64,000 nt of DNA, taken from assembly GCA_913055615.1 (NCBI GenBank), contig CAJXKK010000001.1:101946-165945 (forward strand), written 5' to 3'. A program made the position numbers and the translations under genes. The stretch comes from an uncultured Ectothiorhodospiraceae bacterium (GTDB lineage: Bacteria > Pseudomonadota > Gammaproteobacteria > XJ16 > Halofilaceae). A model generated the notes under the pieces. The model was given only the letters and a program-made list of their open reading frames with translations, was not told where the DNA came from and did not search any database. Positions 34,592 through 46,109 of this stretch are shown in pieces (within the stretch, counting starts at the first letter, position 1; every line of letters starts with the position of its first letter).

Positions 34592-34886
34592 GTCATTGCG
34601 AACGAAGTCATCGCTGCGAGGAGCCGGAGGCGACGCGGCAGGACGCAATCCAGTGCTGGCAGGGCATTGCGGCATGGGCACGGATTCACGGAGTCCGCAG
34701 GCCTATGATCCGGGGCCTCCGTCAGGCCAAGCGGGCCCGGGGATGCCGTGCGGTTGCTGGATAGCCGCGCTCCCGTCGGTCGCTCGCGACGACGGTTGTA
34801 TCGTTGCACGTCGTCCTGCGTGACTGCGAGCGAAGTCATCGGTCCCACCAGCCGAAGGCCACGCGGCAGGAAGAATCCAGTGCTGG
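34592..34886. repeat. Dispersed repeat with GTCATTGCGAACGAAG core
   Basis: The gap 34535-34955 holds no gene. It starts with GTCATTGCGAACGAAGTCAT, carries CAATCCAGTGCTGG, and later has a second GACTGCGAGCGAAGTCAT. The stretch at about 34757-34797, read in reverse, matches the repeat at 59700-59735 (both include CGCGAGCGACCG and GGAGCGCGG). It belongs to a repeat family found between genes in this window. Confidence 0.75.
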
Positions 34887-34955
34887 TGGCGCGGATCGGC
34901 TAGAGCGAGACGGCATCCGATCCGTCCACCGATCTTCGCCGACTACCGCGTGAAA

Positions 34956-36851
<1,896 letters not shown>

Positions 36852-36986
36852 GGGGACTCTTCCGGGTTCAGCCCCCCATGGTGCCACAGTACTGGCGGAA
36901 TAGTGTGCCGAAACGGTCGACGCTCCACATTCGACGTTGATGGCATCCCCGTTTTACGCGCCGCAGCCGACCATGGCCCGGCCCGA

Positions 36987-38489
36987 TCACGCGAGCAGCA
37001 GCGGCACCAGCAGCCAGGCCGCCAGCGTGACCACGGCCAGCGAGCCCACCACGAGCCAGGCGCCCCCGTGGATCATGTCAACGACGCGCAGACGCTCGCT
37101 GGCGAAGACGATGGCATTGGGCGGCGTCGCAACCGGCAGCATGAAGGCGCAGGACGCGCTCAGGGCGACCGCCGCGGCCAGCGTCATGACCGGCTGACCC
37201 GCGGCGGCCGCCAGGCTGACGGCGATGGGCAGCAGGGTGGCGGTGGTCGCCGTGTTGCTGGTGACGTGACTGAGCCCGATCGTCACGAGGGCGATGATCA
37301 ACACCACGGCGGGAACGGACCAGGCGTGCGTCCCCTGCAACTGCGCGGCGATGAACTCGGCGAGGCCACTCGCCTGGATCGCGGCCCCCAGACTCAGACC
37401 GCCACCGACCAGGATCAGCACGCCCCAGGACAGGTCGCGCGTACCGCGCCAGTCGAGCAGCGCCGGCCCGCGCAGGGATCCCGAGGGCAGTACGAACAGC
37501 AGCAGCGCGCAGGCGACCCCGATGCCCGCATCCGTAAGGGCGAGCTCCGGAGCCCAGGCGCTCAGCAAGGGCCGCGTCAGCCACCCGACGGCCGCCAGAC
37601 CCACCACGAGCACGACGCGGCGCTGGGCCGACGACAGTGCACCGAGGGCCGCCCGCTCCGAGGCCACGTAGTCGCCGACTCCGGGCAGGGGTTGAGCCCC
37701 CACGTGGAATACACGCCGAGCCAGCAGCCACCAGGCCAGCACGAGCAGGACCGCCGCCACCGGGACACCGACCAGCATCCATTCGCCGAAACCGATCTCG
37801 ATGCCGTGGGTGTCGGCGAGGAATCCCGCCAGCAATGCGTTGGGCGGCGTACCGACGAGGGTTGCGATACCGCCGATGTTCGCGCCGAACGCGATCGCCA
37901 GCAGGATGGCCACGGTAAAGCGGCGGGCATGATGCTGGTCGGACTCATCGGCGGCCAGGCCGGCCAATGACAGCGCGATCGGCAGCATCATCGCCGCCGT
38001 CGCCGTGTTGCTGACCCACATGCTGAGGACCGCGGTGGCACCGAGCACACCCGCCACCAGTCGCTCCGGTTGCGGGCCAGCGAACGCGACCACGGCGAGT
38101 GCCACGCGCCGGTGCAGGTCATGGCGCTGGACGCCCGACGCAAGCAGGAAGCCACCGAGGAACAGGAAGACCAGCGGGTTCGCGTATGGCGCGGCGGCCG
38201 CATCGATGCCGACGATTCCGAGGGCCGGCAGCAGGGGCACGGGCAGCAGCGCCGTGACCGGCAACGGCAGTGCCTCCGTCACCCACCAGGTGGCCATCAA
38301 AACGGTTACGGCCGCCGTCGCCCAGGCGGTGGCGTTGCAACCCGCGGGGGGGTCCATGAGGAGCAGTCCGCCGGCCAGCAGTGGCCCCAGCACCAGCCCG
38401 ATCAGCTGCCCCACGGAGCGGCCCGTTTCGCGTCTGCGATCCGGTGGCGGATCACTCGCCTTGTTGTGCGTAGCGTGTCCGCTCATCAC
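36987..38489 (-). CDS. SLC13/DASS-family sodium-anion symporter
   Basis: This 500-residue membrane protein has about twelve hydrophobic segments with the two repeated SNT motifs of the DASS family. They are MWVSNTATAAMMLPIALSL in the first half and SHVTSNTATTATLLPIAVSL in the second. The segment GGFLLASGVQRHDLHRR is also typical. It probably imports a di- or tricarboxylate with Na+; the exact substrate cannot be told. The gene is preceded by a relic of a formate channel. Confidence 0.88.
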   Translation of the reverse strand: MMSGHATHNKASDPPPDRRRETGRSVGQLIGLVLGPLLAGGLLLMDPPAGCNATAWATAAVTVLMATWWVTEALPLPVTALLPVPLLPALGIVGIDAAAAPYANPLVFLFLGGFLLASGVQRHDLHRRVALAVVAFAGPQPERLVAGVLGATAVLSMWVSNTATAAMMLPIALSLAGLAADESDQHHARRFTVAILLAIAFGANIGGIATLVGTPPNALLAGFLADTHGIEIGFGEWMLVGVPVAAVLLVLAWWLLARRVFHVGAQPLPGVGDYVASERAALGALSSAQRRVVLVVGLAAVGWLTRPLLSAWAPELALTDAGIGVACALLLFVLPSGSLRGPALLDWRGTRDLSWGVLILVGGGLSLGAAIQASGLAEFIAAQLQGTHAWSVPAVVLIIALVTIGLSHVTSNTATTATLLPIAVSLAAAAGQPVMTLAAAVALSASCAFMLPVATPPNAIVFASERLRVVDMIHGGAWLVVGSLAVVTLAAWLLVPLLLA

Positions 38490-38502
38490 GCGAGCCCCAT
38501 CC

Positions 38503-38667
38503 TCAGCCGTGACGTTCCGGGCGCAGGTAAATGGACCCGTACATCAGCGCGACCGGAACACCGCCGCCAAGGAGGTTGCCGGCGGCAACCGGCAACAACA
38601 CGCGCAATGTACCGAGGACCGTCCCATCCGGCGGCGCGCTGTTGATCGCGCTCCTCTCGGAGCGAGC
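38503..38667 (-). pseudogene. C-terminal relic of a formate/nitrite channel
   Basis: In the 270-base gap between the SLC13 gene and the aldo/keto reductase gene, one minus-strand frame reads LLPVAAGNLLGGG, continues with VALMYGSIYLRPE and stops at 38503. This matches the last two membrane segments of FocA/NirC channels, which have a conserved LLPVTLGNIIGGG stretch. The frame is closed by a stop at 38668-38670 and no other part of the gene is present. It is a decayed remnant and cannot make a functional channel. Confidence 0.6.
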
Positions 38668-38759
38668 CTACCAGAGCCCGTACCGTTCCCGCCCATCCTG
38701 GCGAGCAGTCCGCGATCAGGCCGCGATACGACGCTCGCGCTGCACTCGGGACGTTGGCG

Positions 38760-39716
38760 TCAAACCGATTCAATCAGGCGCGCCATACGCTCGCGCTGAT
38801 CCGTGTCCGGCAATGGCCCCCTGGCCGCCTGGATATTGTCCGCCGAGTGTTCCGGGTCGCTGGTGGCCGGGATGGCGCAGGTGACCGCCGGATGGCTGAC
38901 AATGAACTTCAGGAAGAACTGAGCCCAGCTATTGATCCCGAGTTCACCGGCCCACTCGGGCAGCGACTGGCCTTTGACCCGGCCGAACAGCGTGCCTTTC
39001 TCGAACGGTTCGTTGATCAGGGTAGCGACGCCGTTGCCGGCCGCGGCCGGCAGCAGGCGTTTCTCCGCGTCGCGGGTCGCGATGTTGTAGTTGAACTGGA
39101 CGAAATCGATCGGCTCCCGCTCGAGGATCCGCGTCAGCCGCTCGTGGCTGGACACCGTGTAATGGGTGACGCCGATGTAGCGGACCCGGCCCTCGTCGCG
39201 CCATGCCTTGAGGGTATCGAGTTGGGTCTGGAGATCGACCAGGTTGTGCACCTGAATCAGGTCGAGACGGCCGCCGCCCATGCGTTCGCGCGAGGCCTGC
39301 ATCTCCTCGATGCCGGCCTCCTTCCCGCGCGTCCAGACCTTGGTTGCCATAAACAGGTCATCGGCGATCCCGAGCCGCTCGGCGAGCCGACCGACGACCG
39401 ACTCGGCGCGGCCGTACATCGGTGAACTGTCGACGAGCCGGCCACCGCCGTCGTAGAAATTCTGCAGGACCCCTTCCAGCGGTCGCATCGCGCTGGCGTT
39501 ATCCGGATCCACGTCGAAAGTCCGCGCCGTGCCGAGACCGATGACCGGGATCCGCTGCCCCGATGCCGGGATCTCGCGCAGATTCAGCCTCTGCGGGGCA
39601 GCGCGCAGCGCCGTCGGCCCAAGCGCTCCGAGCAGGCCGGCCCCGGCCGACAGTTGGAGAAATGCACGGCGCGAGAGGCCGCGCGGGGATCCGTTCGAAC
39701 GATGGTCATCACTCAT
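38760..39716 (-). CDS. Tat-exported aldo/keto reductase
   Basis: This 318-residue protein begins with a twin-arginine signal (SRRAFLQLSAG followed by a hydrophobic stretch and ALRAAP). The mature part is an aldo/keto reductase-like barrel. DSSPMYGRAE resembles the catalytic Tyr motif, and KVWTRGKEAG supplies the Lys. An exported reductase of this family is less common than cytoplasmic ones; it would need NADPH or another cofactor folded before export. The substrate is unknown. Confidence 0.85.
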   Translation of the reverse strand: MSDDHRSNGSPRGLSRRAFLQLSAGAGLLGALGPTALRAAPQRLNLREIPASGQRIPVIGLGTARTFDVDPDNASAMRPLEGVLQNFYDGGGRLVDSSPMYGRAESVVGRLAERLGIADDLFMATKVWTRGKEAGIEEMQASRERMGGGRLDLIQVHNLVDLQTQLDTLKAWRDEGRVRYIGVTHYTVSSHERLTRILEREPIDFVQFNYNIATRDAEKRLLPAAAGNGVATLINEPFEKGTLFGRVKGQSLPEWAGELGINSWAQFFLKFIVSHPAVTCAIPATSDPEHSADNIQAARGPLPDTDQRERMARLIESV

Positions 39717-39851
39717 TGCATCCTCCGTGCCCGCGACTGATGCAGGCGCTGAACTTAGCAGGCGCCCGACGGCCGCTGGCCATCATGACGCTCATCGAGT
39801 TTAGGCGGTGCTCCCGCCGCCCAGCGAACGCCGGGCGGGCACGAACAGGCC

Positions 39852-41171
39852 TCACCGCTTTGCCGTGGCCGCCGCACGTGGATCGCCTTCAGCCGCCGCC
39901 TGGCCTTCGCGCGACCGCCCGAGGCGGTAACCGATACCGGCCCACAGCACCGCGAGCGGAACAGCGACCACGGAGATCCCGCTGATGCCGAGCCCCAGCG
40001 TCGAGAGGCCCGTATAGAGCCAGCCGGCGATCGCATCGCCACCGCGGTACACGACGGTGTCGATGAAGTTCTTCGACTTGTACTTCTCAAAACGCGGTAT
40101 GACCGTGAACAGCATCTCGCGACCGGGTTTCGCCAGTGCGTAATTGCCGGCACGGCGTATGACCTGGACCGCCGCGATGCTCAGCAGAACCGGCGCGGCG
40201 ACCAGCACCAGGAAGCCGGCCGCGACCAGCAGCGGAACGAACGCGAGCGCGCGGCCAAGCCCAAAGTACTGGACGATCCGCGCCGTCAGGAACAGCTGGA
40301 TCCCTACGGTCAGGCTGTTGGTCAGCAGATCGATGGTCGCGAATACCGAGGTCCGGTCGCCGCTGTCCGCGAAGGCATTGCTGACAATATCGGCCTGGAT
40401 GAAGTACAGGAACGTCGCGAGGGTCGTATACAGCCAGATGAACAGGCAGATCCCGATCAGGTAGCGGGACTGCAGCACGGCCCGTACGCCCTCGAACAGC
40501 GTCCCGCCGATCGCCTGGTCCGTGTTGCCGGTTCCACCCCCGCGGCCGGACCAGCGTTCGAGCACCCACATGCATGGGAGCGTGCAGGCAAGAATGACGG
40601 CCGCAATGGGCAGCAGGGCCGCCGGCTCCAGTTGCTGGGCCAGCACACCGCTGATCGCCGGACCGCCGATCGCCCCGGCGCTGCCGCCGGCGGCGATGGC
40701 ACCGAACAAACGCGTCGCCTGACGATCCGTGAACACGTCAGCGAGGAAGCTCCAGAACACGGATACGACGAACAGGTTGAACACGGACAGCCAGACAAAG
40801 AACGTGCGCGCCGCCCAGACCATCTGCATATCCGAGCGCAGCCACAGCCAGAACAACGCGATGCACGCGATGAAGATGCCGTAGACGGCGGGGACCAGCC
40901 GGGTCCGGCGAAAGCGCGTGGCCAGGGCGGCGAATACAGGCACCGCCAGCAGCATGGCGAAGAAGGTCGCGGTGAACAGCCACTGCATGTTGTCGACGCC
41001 ACCGCGCACGCCCATCTCGTCGCGCACCGGGCGCAGGATGTAATAACTGCAAAGCAGGAAGAAGAAATAGGCCGCAGCGCTCAGAAGACCCGGCAGTTCG
41101 CTGCGGTTGACGTTGACGGCACGCGAAAGGAACGGCACCTGGTCATCGCCGCGCGGCGGGCTCGAAGCCAT
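39852..41171 (-). CDS. ATP/ADP-translocase-like MFS protein
   Basis: The ATG at 41171 gives 439 residues with about twelve membrane segments. The start region FFFLLCSYYILRPVRDEMG and GGSAGAIGGPAISG, along with RRAGNYALAKPGREMLFTV, are typical of the COG3202 group related to nucleotide translocases of obligate intracellular bacteria. Free-living bacteria carry such homologues too, and their substrates are unknown. The longer frame from 41336 is an unlikely start. Confidence 0.82.
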   Translation of the reverse strand: MASSPPRGDDQVPFLSRAVNVNRSELPGLLSAAAYFFFLLCSYYILRPVRDEMGVRGGVDNMQWLFTATFFAMLLAVPVFAALATRFRRTRLVPAVYGIFIACIALFWLWLRSDMQMVWAARTFFVWLSVFNLFVVSVFWSFLADVFTDRQATRLFGAIAAGGSAGAIGGPAISGVLAQQLEPAALLPIAAVILACTLPCMWVLERWSGRGGGTGNTDQAIGGTLFEGVRAVLQSRYLIGICLFIWLYTTLATFLYFIQADIVSNAFADSGDRTSVFATIDLLTNSLTVGIQLFLTARIVQYFGLGRALAFVPLLVAAGFLVLVAAPVLLSIAAVQVIRRAGNYALAKPGREMLFTVIPRFEKYKSKNFIDTVVYRGGDAIAGWLYTGLSTLGLGISGISVVAVPLAVLWAGIGYRLGRSREGQAAAEGDPRAAATAKR

Positions 41172-41376
41172 GGAACACCCCCGGACCACAACGGTCCAAT
41201 CAGCCACCCGATCGGCCAAGTGCCGACGGGCCGTTTGGAGAACGAACCAACGCCACCTACACTGCCCTGACCGAGTGGTCAGTGCAACCGCATGCTCGCG
41301 GCGACCGAACCAGTGACCGCAGCGCGGGGAACGCATTTATCCGGGCCACCCGGAACCTCCAGAAAGGGGACCCGAT

Positions 41377-42471
41377 ATGCCCAAACCTCACAGGCGCATC
41401 CCGACGCTCGTATGGATGCGCGGTGTACTGCTGCTCGGCCTGCTGGTAACCGGAACCGCCGCCGCGCAGCAGGCCGCACCGGTCGCGGTCGCCCGCGCCG
41501 AGAGCGATTCCATTATCCGTGAGGTAACCCTCACGGGCAGCCTGATGAGCCCGCGCCGCGCCGAGCTCACACCGGAGGTAAGCGGCCGGGCGACCGAGGT
41601 GATTGTCGAGGCCGGCGACCAGGTCGAGGCCGGCGACGCGCTCCTGAAGCTCGATGCGGAACTCGCCCGCATCGAACTCCGTCAGGCCGATGCCGCGCTC
41701 GACGAGGCCGAGGCGAACCTCGCCGACGCCCGGCGCCGGCTGCGCGAGGCCGAGGACCTCGCCGCACGGGACTCGATCGGACAGAGCGAACTGGAGGGAA
41801 GGCGATCCGAAGTACGGCAGCTCGAGGCGGTACTCGCGCGACGCCAGGCCGAGCGCGCGTTTCGCGACGAACTTCTCGATCGCCACCGCCTGCTCTCCCC
41901 TTTCGACGGCGTCATCAACCGGCGCATGATCGATATCGGCGAGCGCGCGTACACCGACGAACCGGTGTACGAACTGGTCGCGACCGAACGCCTGCGTCTC
42001 GATCTCGAAGTGCCACAGCGCTTGTTCGGTTCCGTGACCACGGACACGGGAGCGACCGTCCGCGTGGACGCTCGCCCCGACGAGGCGATCGATGGCCGGC
42101 TCAGCGCCGTGATCCCGGTGAGCGACAGCAGCAGCCGTACGTTTCATGCCCGGGTCGATCTCGATAACCGCGATGGCCGGATGACACCCGGTATGTCGGC
42201 GCGCGCGACCCTTCGCATCGACACCGGCCGAACCGGCGTAGTCATCCCACAAGACGCACTGATCCGCTATCCCGACGGCCGGACCGTGGTCTGGATCGTG
42301 GAGGGTGACGGCAAAACGCGGTCCGTGAGCGAGAAACGCGTAGAAACCGGACTGCGCTTCGACGGCCGCATCGCCATCCGCGACGGACTCGAACCGGGCA
42401 CCATCATCGTCACCGAAGGCAACGAGGCACTGCAGGATGGTCAGCAGGTACGCGTTACGGATACCGAATGA
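41377..42471 (+). CDS. RND efflux periplasmic adaptor
   Basis: This 364-residue protein is a membrane-fusion protein. It has a signal peptide ending GTAAAQQ, a split lipoyl-like domain (GRATEVIVEAGDQVEAGD and LLSPFDGVINRR), an alpha-helical hairpin rich in Ala, Glu and Arg (about 100-165) and a C-terminal beta barrel. It should link the inner-membrane pump encoded next to an outer-membrane channel. No outer-membrane channel gene is present here. A REP-like repeat separates it from the pump gene. Confidence 0.9.
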   Translation: MPKPHRRIPTLVWMRGVLLLGLLVTGTAAAQQAAPVAVARAESDSIIREVTLTGSLMSPRRAELTPEVSGRATEVIVEAGDQVEAGDALLKLDAELARIELRQADAALDEAEANLADARRRLREAEDLAARDSIGQSELEGRRSEVRQLEAVLARRQAERAFRDELLDRHRLLSPFDGVINRRMIDIGERAYTDEPVYELVATERLRLDLEVPQRLFGSVTTDTGATVRVDARPDEAIDGRLSAVIPVSDSSSRTFHARVDLDNRDGRMTPGMSARATLRIDTGRTGVVIPQDALIRYPDGRTVVWIVEGDGKTRSVSEKRVETGLRFDGRIAIRDGLEPGTIIVTEGNEALQDGQQVRVTDTE

Positions 42472-42515
42472 CGATGCACACGACCCGCGCAGAGCGGATC
42501 GCGAAACGTAACTCT

Positions 42516-42655
42516 GTAGGAGCGAACTTGCCCGCGAACGTACCCGCGCCGGACTTAAAGCCGCACCACCGCTCAGGCGGAGCCAGCGGAGTCCACCCAG
42601 CGTCCGCATCACCGACACGCTGTACCACCCCCATCGCGAGCAAGCTCGCTCCTAC
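42516..42655. repeat. Paired REP-like inverted repeat inside the RND operon
   Basis: GTAGGAGCGAACTTGCCCGCG at the left end is answered by CGCGAGCAAGCTCGCTCCTAC at the right end, spaced to enclose 140 bases. It is the same family as 21961-22026. It lies in the 209-base gap between the adaptor and the pump, where it could lower or separate expression of the second gene. Confidence 0.8.
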
Positions 42656-42680
42656 GGCCGCCGCGGAGTAAACCAGGACG

Positions 42681-45600
42681 ATGTTCGAATCCCTGATCCG
42701 CCGCGGCACGCTGATGACGGTCATCGCCGGCATCGTCGGTGTGATCGGCGTGGTCGCCGCTCTGACGATCCCGATCCAGATGATCCCGGATCTGCAGGTG
42801 AGAACGATCAGTGTCGAGACCTCCTGGCCCGGCGCCACGCCCCAGGATATCGAGAAGGAGATCCTGATCGAGCAGGAGGAATACCTGCGCTCCATCCCCA
42901 GCCTCCAGGAGATGAACGCGACCGCCTCGACCGGCAGCGCCGAGATCGAGCTGGAGTTCCCGTTCGACGCCGACATCACGGAGACGCTGATCCGGGTCAC
43001 GAATGCCTTGCAGCAGGTACCCGATTACCCGACCAACGTCGATCAACCGCGCGTACTCGCCGAATCGTTCTCGGCCAACTCGTTCATGTACTTCCGCGTG
43101 GCGCCGCTCGACGGTAACCCGCGCGATCTCGACATGGACATGATGCGCGACTACGTCGACGACAACGTGCGCACTCGTATGGAGAACGTCCAGGGCGTCT
43201 CCAGCGTGGACCTCGGCGGCGGCGCCGAACGCCAGATCCGCGTACTGGCCGACCCGAGCGCGCTGGCCAGCCACGGGCTGACGGTGGCCGATCTGCGCGC
43301 GGCGATGGCCGAGCGCAACCAGGACGTCTCGGCCGGTGAGATCGAATCCGGCAAGCGGCGTTATCTGCTGCGCACCGTCGGCCGGCTCGAGGACGCCGAG
43401 GCGCTCGAGGACCTGATCATCCAGCGCAACGGCGACAGCACCCTGCGCCTGCGCGATGTCGCCCGCATTGAACTCGACCACTCGGAGGTACGCAGCGAAC
43501 AGTTCGTCAACGGGAAGCCGATCCTGAACCTGTCGGTCAACCGCGAGCTCGAATCAAACGTCATCGACATCAAGAACCGGATGCTCAAAGAGGTCGAGGC
43601 GATCAACGAGGAATTCCTCAACCGCGCCGGCATGGAGCTCGCGCTCAATGCCACCGACACGGTCTACGTCGAGCAGTCGATCGCCACGGTGTGGCGCAAC
43701 CTGGCCATCGGCGCGGTGCTCGCCACGCTGGTGATGTTCCTGTTCCTGCGCTCGTCGCGGGCCACGCTGATCGGCATCATGGGCCTGCCGCTGTGTACGA
43801 TCGCCGCGTTCATCGGCCTGCTGGTGACCGGCCGGACGATCAATGTCATCTCGCTCGCCGGCGTCGCCTTCGCCATCGGCATGACGCTGGACAACACCAT
43901 CGTCGTGCTCGAGAGCATCGAGCACGAACGGCGCAAGGGTGCCGAGCGCGTCCGCGCGGCGGTACTCGGCGTGCACAAGGTCTGGCCGGCGGTGCTGGCA
44001 TCCACGCTGACGACGGTGCTGGTATTCACGCCAATCGTGTTCATCACGCTCGAAGCTGGACAGCTGTACTCCGACATCGCGGTGGCGGTGACGGCCTCTA
44101 TCCTCGTATCCATGCTGGTCGCCATCACGCTGGTGCCGCCCGCGGCGGCCCATCTTGACCTCGCGCCGCGTCGTCGCCGGTCGAGCCCCGCGGACAGCGA
44201 AAAACCCCGCGCCCGAACAGATAACAACAGGCGGGTGGTCGCGGCGATTGGCTGGCTCATCGGCGGACGCCTGCGCAGATTCGCGACGATTGTGGTCACG
44301 ATCGTCACCAGTGTCGGGATTTTCGCCTTCCTGACGCCCCCGGCCGAATATCTCCCGCCCGGTGAAGAGCCGAAGTTCTTCGCGCGTATGAGTGCGCCGC
44401 CCGGCTACAACCTCGAACGACTGACCGAAGTGGGCCATGAGGTTCAGGACAACCTGCTGCCCTACCTGGAAGATGAACCCGAGGCCTATCAGCGCGGCGA
44501 TACGGAGGTGCCCGCGATCGACTACATGATCATGTGGGTCAATACCCGCGGCATGACCATCATCGCCGAACCAAAGGACAAAGCACCGGCAACTGTCAAC
44601 GCATTGATGGACGTCGTCAGGGCGGAGTACGAAAAGCATCCGGGTATGCGCGCGTTCGCGACCCGCGGATCGATCATCACGAGCAATGACGGCGGCACGC
44701 GCAGTGTCAATCTCGACATCTCCGGCCCGGACCTGGTCGCCGTCTACGAGGCCGCCAATACCGCCTACGATCGGGCCGACGAGGTCTTCGACGACCCGAG
44801 CATCCAGGCGAACCCGTCCAGCCTGCAGCTGTCACAGCCGCTGATCGAGGTGCGCCCGGATCAGGACCGGGCCGCCGAACTCGGCATGAACACCGCGGAC
44901 ATCGGCTACAACGTCGCCGCACTGACCGATGGCGCCTTCGCCGACGAGTTCTACCTCGCCAACGACAAGATCGATATCTACATCTACGGCCAGGGCGGCC
45001 CCAACGTATCGCCGGACGTCCTGCCCGATCTCCCGATCCACACGCCCGATGGCGGCATCGTGCCCCTTTCGAGTATCGCCGAGATCCACGAGACCGTGGA
45101 TACGAGCACAATTCGCCGCGTGGACGGACGCCGCACCGTCACCCTGAACGTGATCCCGCCGGACGACGTCCCGCTGGAGGTCGGCGTCGAACGCGTGCGC
45201 GAGGATGTGCTCGGTCACCTGCGCGAATCGGGCGCGATCCCGGCCGACGTCAACATCAGCATCTCGGGCGCCAGCGATCAGCTCGAGGCAACCCAGGACG
45301 TACTCGTGGGCAACTACGCCGTCGCCCTGGTGCTGGTCTATCTCGTCATGGTCGCCATCTTCACCCACTGGGGTTATCCCCTGCTGATCATGACGGCCAT
45401 TCCCCTCGGCGTCGCCGGCGGCATCGCGGGCCTGTGGCTGCTCAACCTGGTCGGCGCACAGCTCCCACTGATCGGCCTCACTGCGATCCAGCAGCCATTC
45501 GACATGATCTCGATGCTCGGTTTCCTGATCCTGATGGGCACGGTCGTCAACAACCCGATCCTGATCGTCCACCGCTCCGCGTCGAACATCCGCGAGGCGG

Positions 45601-45878
45601 GCATGCACGCGATCGAGGCGGTCCAGGAGGCCGTCTCCTCGCGTCTGCGCCCGATCGCCATGTCCGCCCTGACGACCATCTTCGGCCTCGCACCGCTGGT
45701 CTTCATGCCCGGCGCCGGCACCGAGCTCTACCGCGGCGTCGGCGCCATCGTCCTGTTCGGCCTCGCCGGCACGGCGGTCGTCACCCTCACCTTCCTGCCG
45801 GCGCTGACCGTGAGCGTGCTGGGCTGGAGCGAGCGCCGGCGTGCGGCCCGGACGGAGGCCGAGGCGACGACGGCATAA
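42681..45878 (+). CDS. RND efflux pump permease with unusual proton-relay residues
   Basis: This 1065-residue inner-membrane protein has the duplicated architecture of AcrB-type pumps: two sets of six membrane segments and two large periplasmic loops. The proton-relay site in the fourth helix, normally Asp-Asp, reads GMTLDNTIVVLE, with D404 followed by N405, where AcrB has D407-D408. The Lys of the tenth helix in AcrB (K940) is also replaced; the matching segment reads GTVVNNPILIV with N957. The pump therefore differs from AcrB in the residues that carry protons. Substrate unknown. Confidence 0.92.
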   Translation: MFESLIRRGTLMTVIAGIVGVIGVVAALTIPIQMIPDLQVRTISVETSWPGATPQDIEKEILIEQEEYLRSIPSLQEMNATASTGSAEIELEFPFDADITETLIRVTNALQQVPDYPTNVDQPRVLAESFSANSFMYFRVAPLDGNPRDLDMDMMRDYVDDNVRTRMENVQGVSSVDLGGGAERQIRVLADPSALASHGLTVADLRAAMAERNQDVSAGEIESGKRRYLLRTVGRLEDAEALEDLIIQRNGDSTLRLRDVARIELDHSEVRSEQFVNGKPILNLSVNRELESNVIDIKNRMLKEVEAINEEFLNRAGMELALNATDTVYVEQSIATVWRNLAIGAVLATLVMFLFLRSSRATLIGIMGLPLCTIAAFIGLLVTGRTINVISLAGVAFAIGMTLDNTIVVLESIEHERRKGAERVRAAVLGVHKVWPAVLASTLTTVLVFTPIVFITLEAGQLYSDIAVAVTASILVSMLVAITLVPPAAAHLDLAPRRRRSSPADSEKPRARTDNNRRVVAAIGWLIGGRLRRFATIVVTIVTSVGIFAFLTPPAEYLPPGEEPKFFARMSAPPGYNLERLTEVGHEVQDNLLPYLEDEPEAYQRGDTEVPAIDYMIMWVNTRGMTIIAEPKDKAPATVNALMDVVRAEYEKHPGMRAFATRGSIITSNDGGTRSVNLDISGPDLVAVYEAANTAYDRADEVFDDPSIQANPSSLQLSQPLIEVRPDQDRAAELGMNTADIGYNVAALTDGAFADEFYLANDKIDIYIYGQGGPNVSPDVLPDLPIHTPDGGIVPLSSIAEIHETVDTSTIRRVDGRRTVTLNVIPPDDVPLEVGVERVREDVLGHLRESGAIPADVNISISGASDQLEATQDVLVGNYAVALVLVYLVMVAIFTHWGYPLLIMTAIPLGVAGGIAGLWLLNLVGAQLPLIGLTAIQQPFDMISMLGFLILMGTVVNNPILIVHRSASNIREAGMHAIEAVQEAVSSRLRPIAMSALTTIFGLAPLVFMPGAGTELYRGVGAIVLFGLAGTAVVTLTFLPALTVSVLGWSERRRAARTEAEATTA

Positions 45879-45954
45879 CCCGACGCGATCACCCTGCCCA
45901 ACCGCTTCACACGAACGTTCACGTAGGCCACGGCTCGCGAAGAAAATCAACCGA

Positions 45955-46034
45955 GTAGCCCGGATGGAGCGAAGCGGGAATCCGGGGATTCTGCGAATCC
46001 GCTCCCGGATTCCGCTTCGCTGCATCCGGGCTAC
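45955..46034. repeat. Paired GTAGCCCGGATG inverted repeat
   Basis: GTAGCCCGGATGGAGCGAAG at the left pairs with CTTCGCTGCATCCGGGCTAC at the right, with GAATCCG repeats between. A half-copy lies at 59590-59621. The pattern is a widely scattered intergenic repeat of proteobacteria. It lies in the 231-base gap after the RND pump gene. Confidence 0.8.
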
Positions 46035-46109
46035 GAAGGACCGGCTTCCGCGCATCCCCTTTCCGGGCCCTCCCACCGCCCGGCGCCACCCGTTACACTC
46101 CGCCCCGCC

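Noticed and set aside
36903..37970. A 355-codon open frame opposite the SLC13 gene
   Set aside because: Antisense to a clear transporter gene; low-complexity Gln/Arg/Gly/His composition.
38486..38773. A 95-codon frame over the formate-channel relic
   Set aside because: The relic in the neighbouring frame has clear family resemblance; this frame does not.
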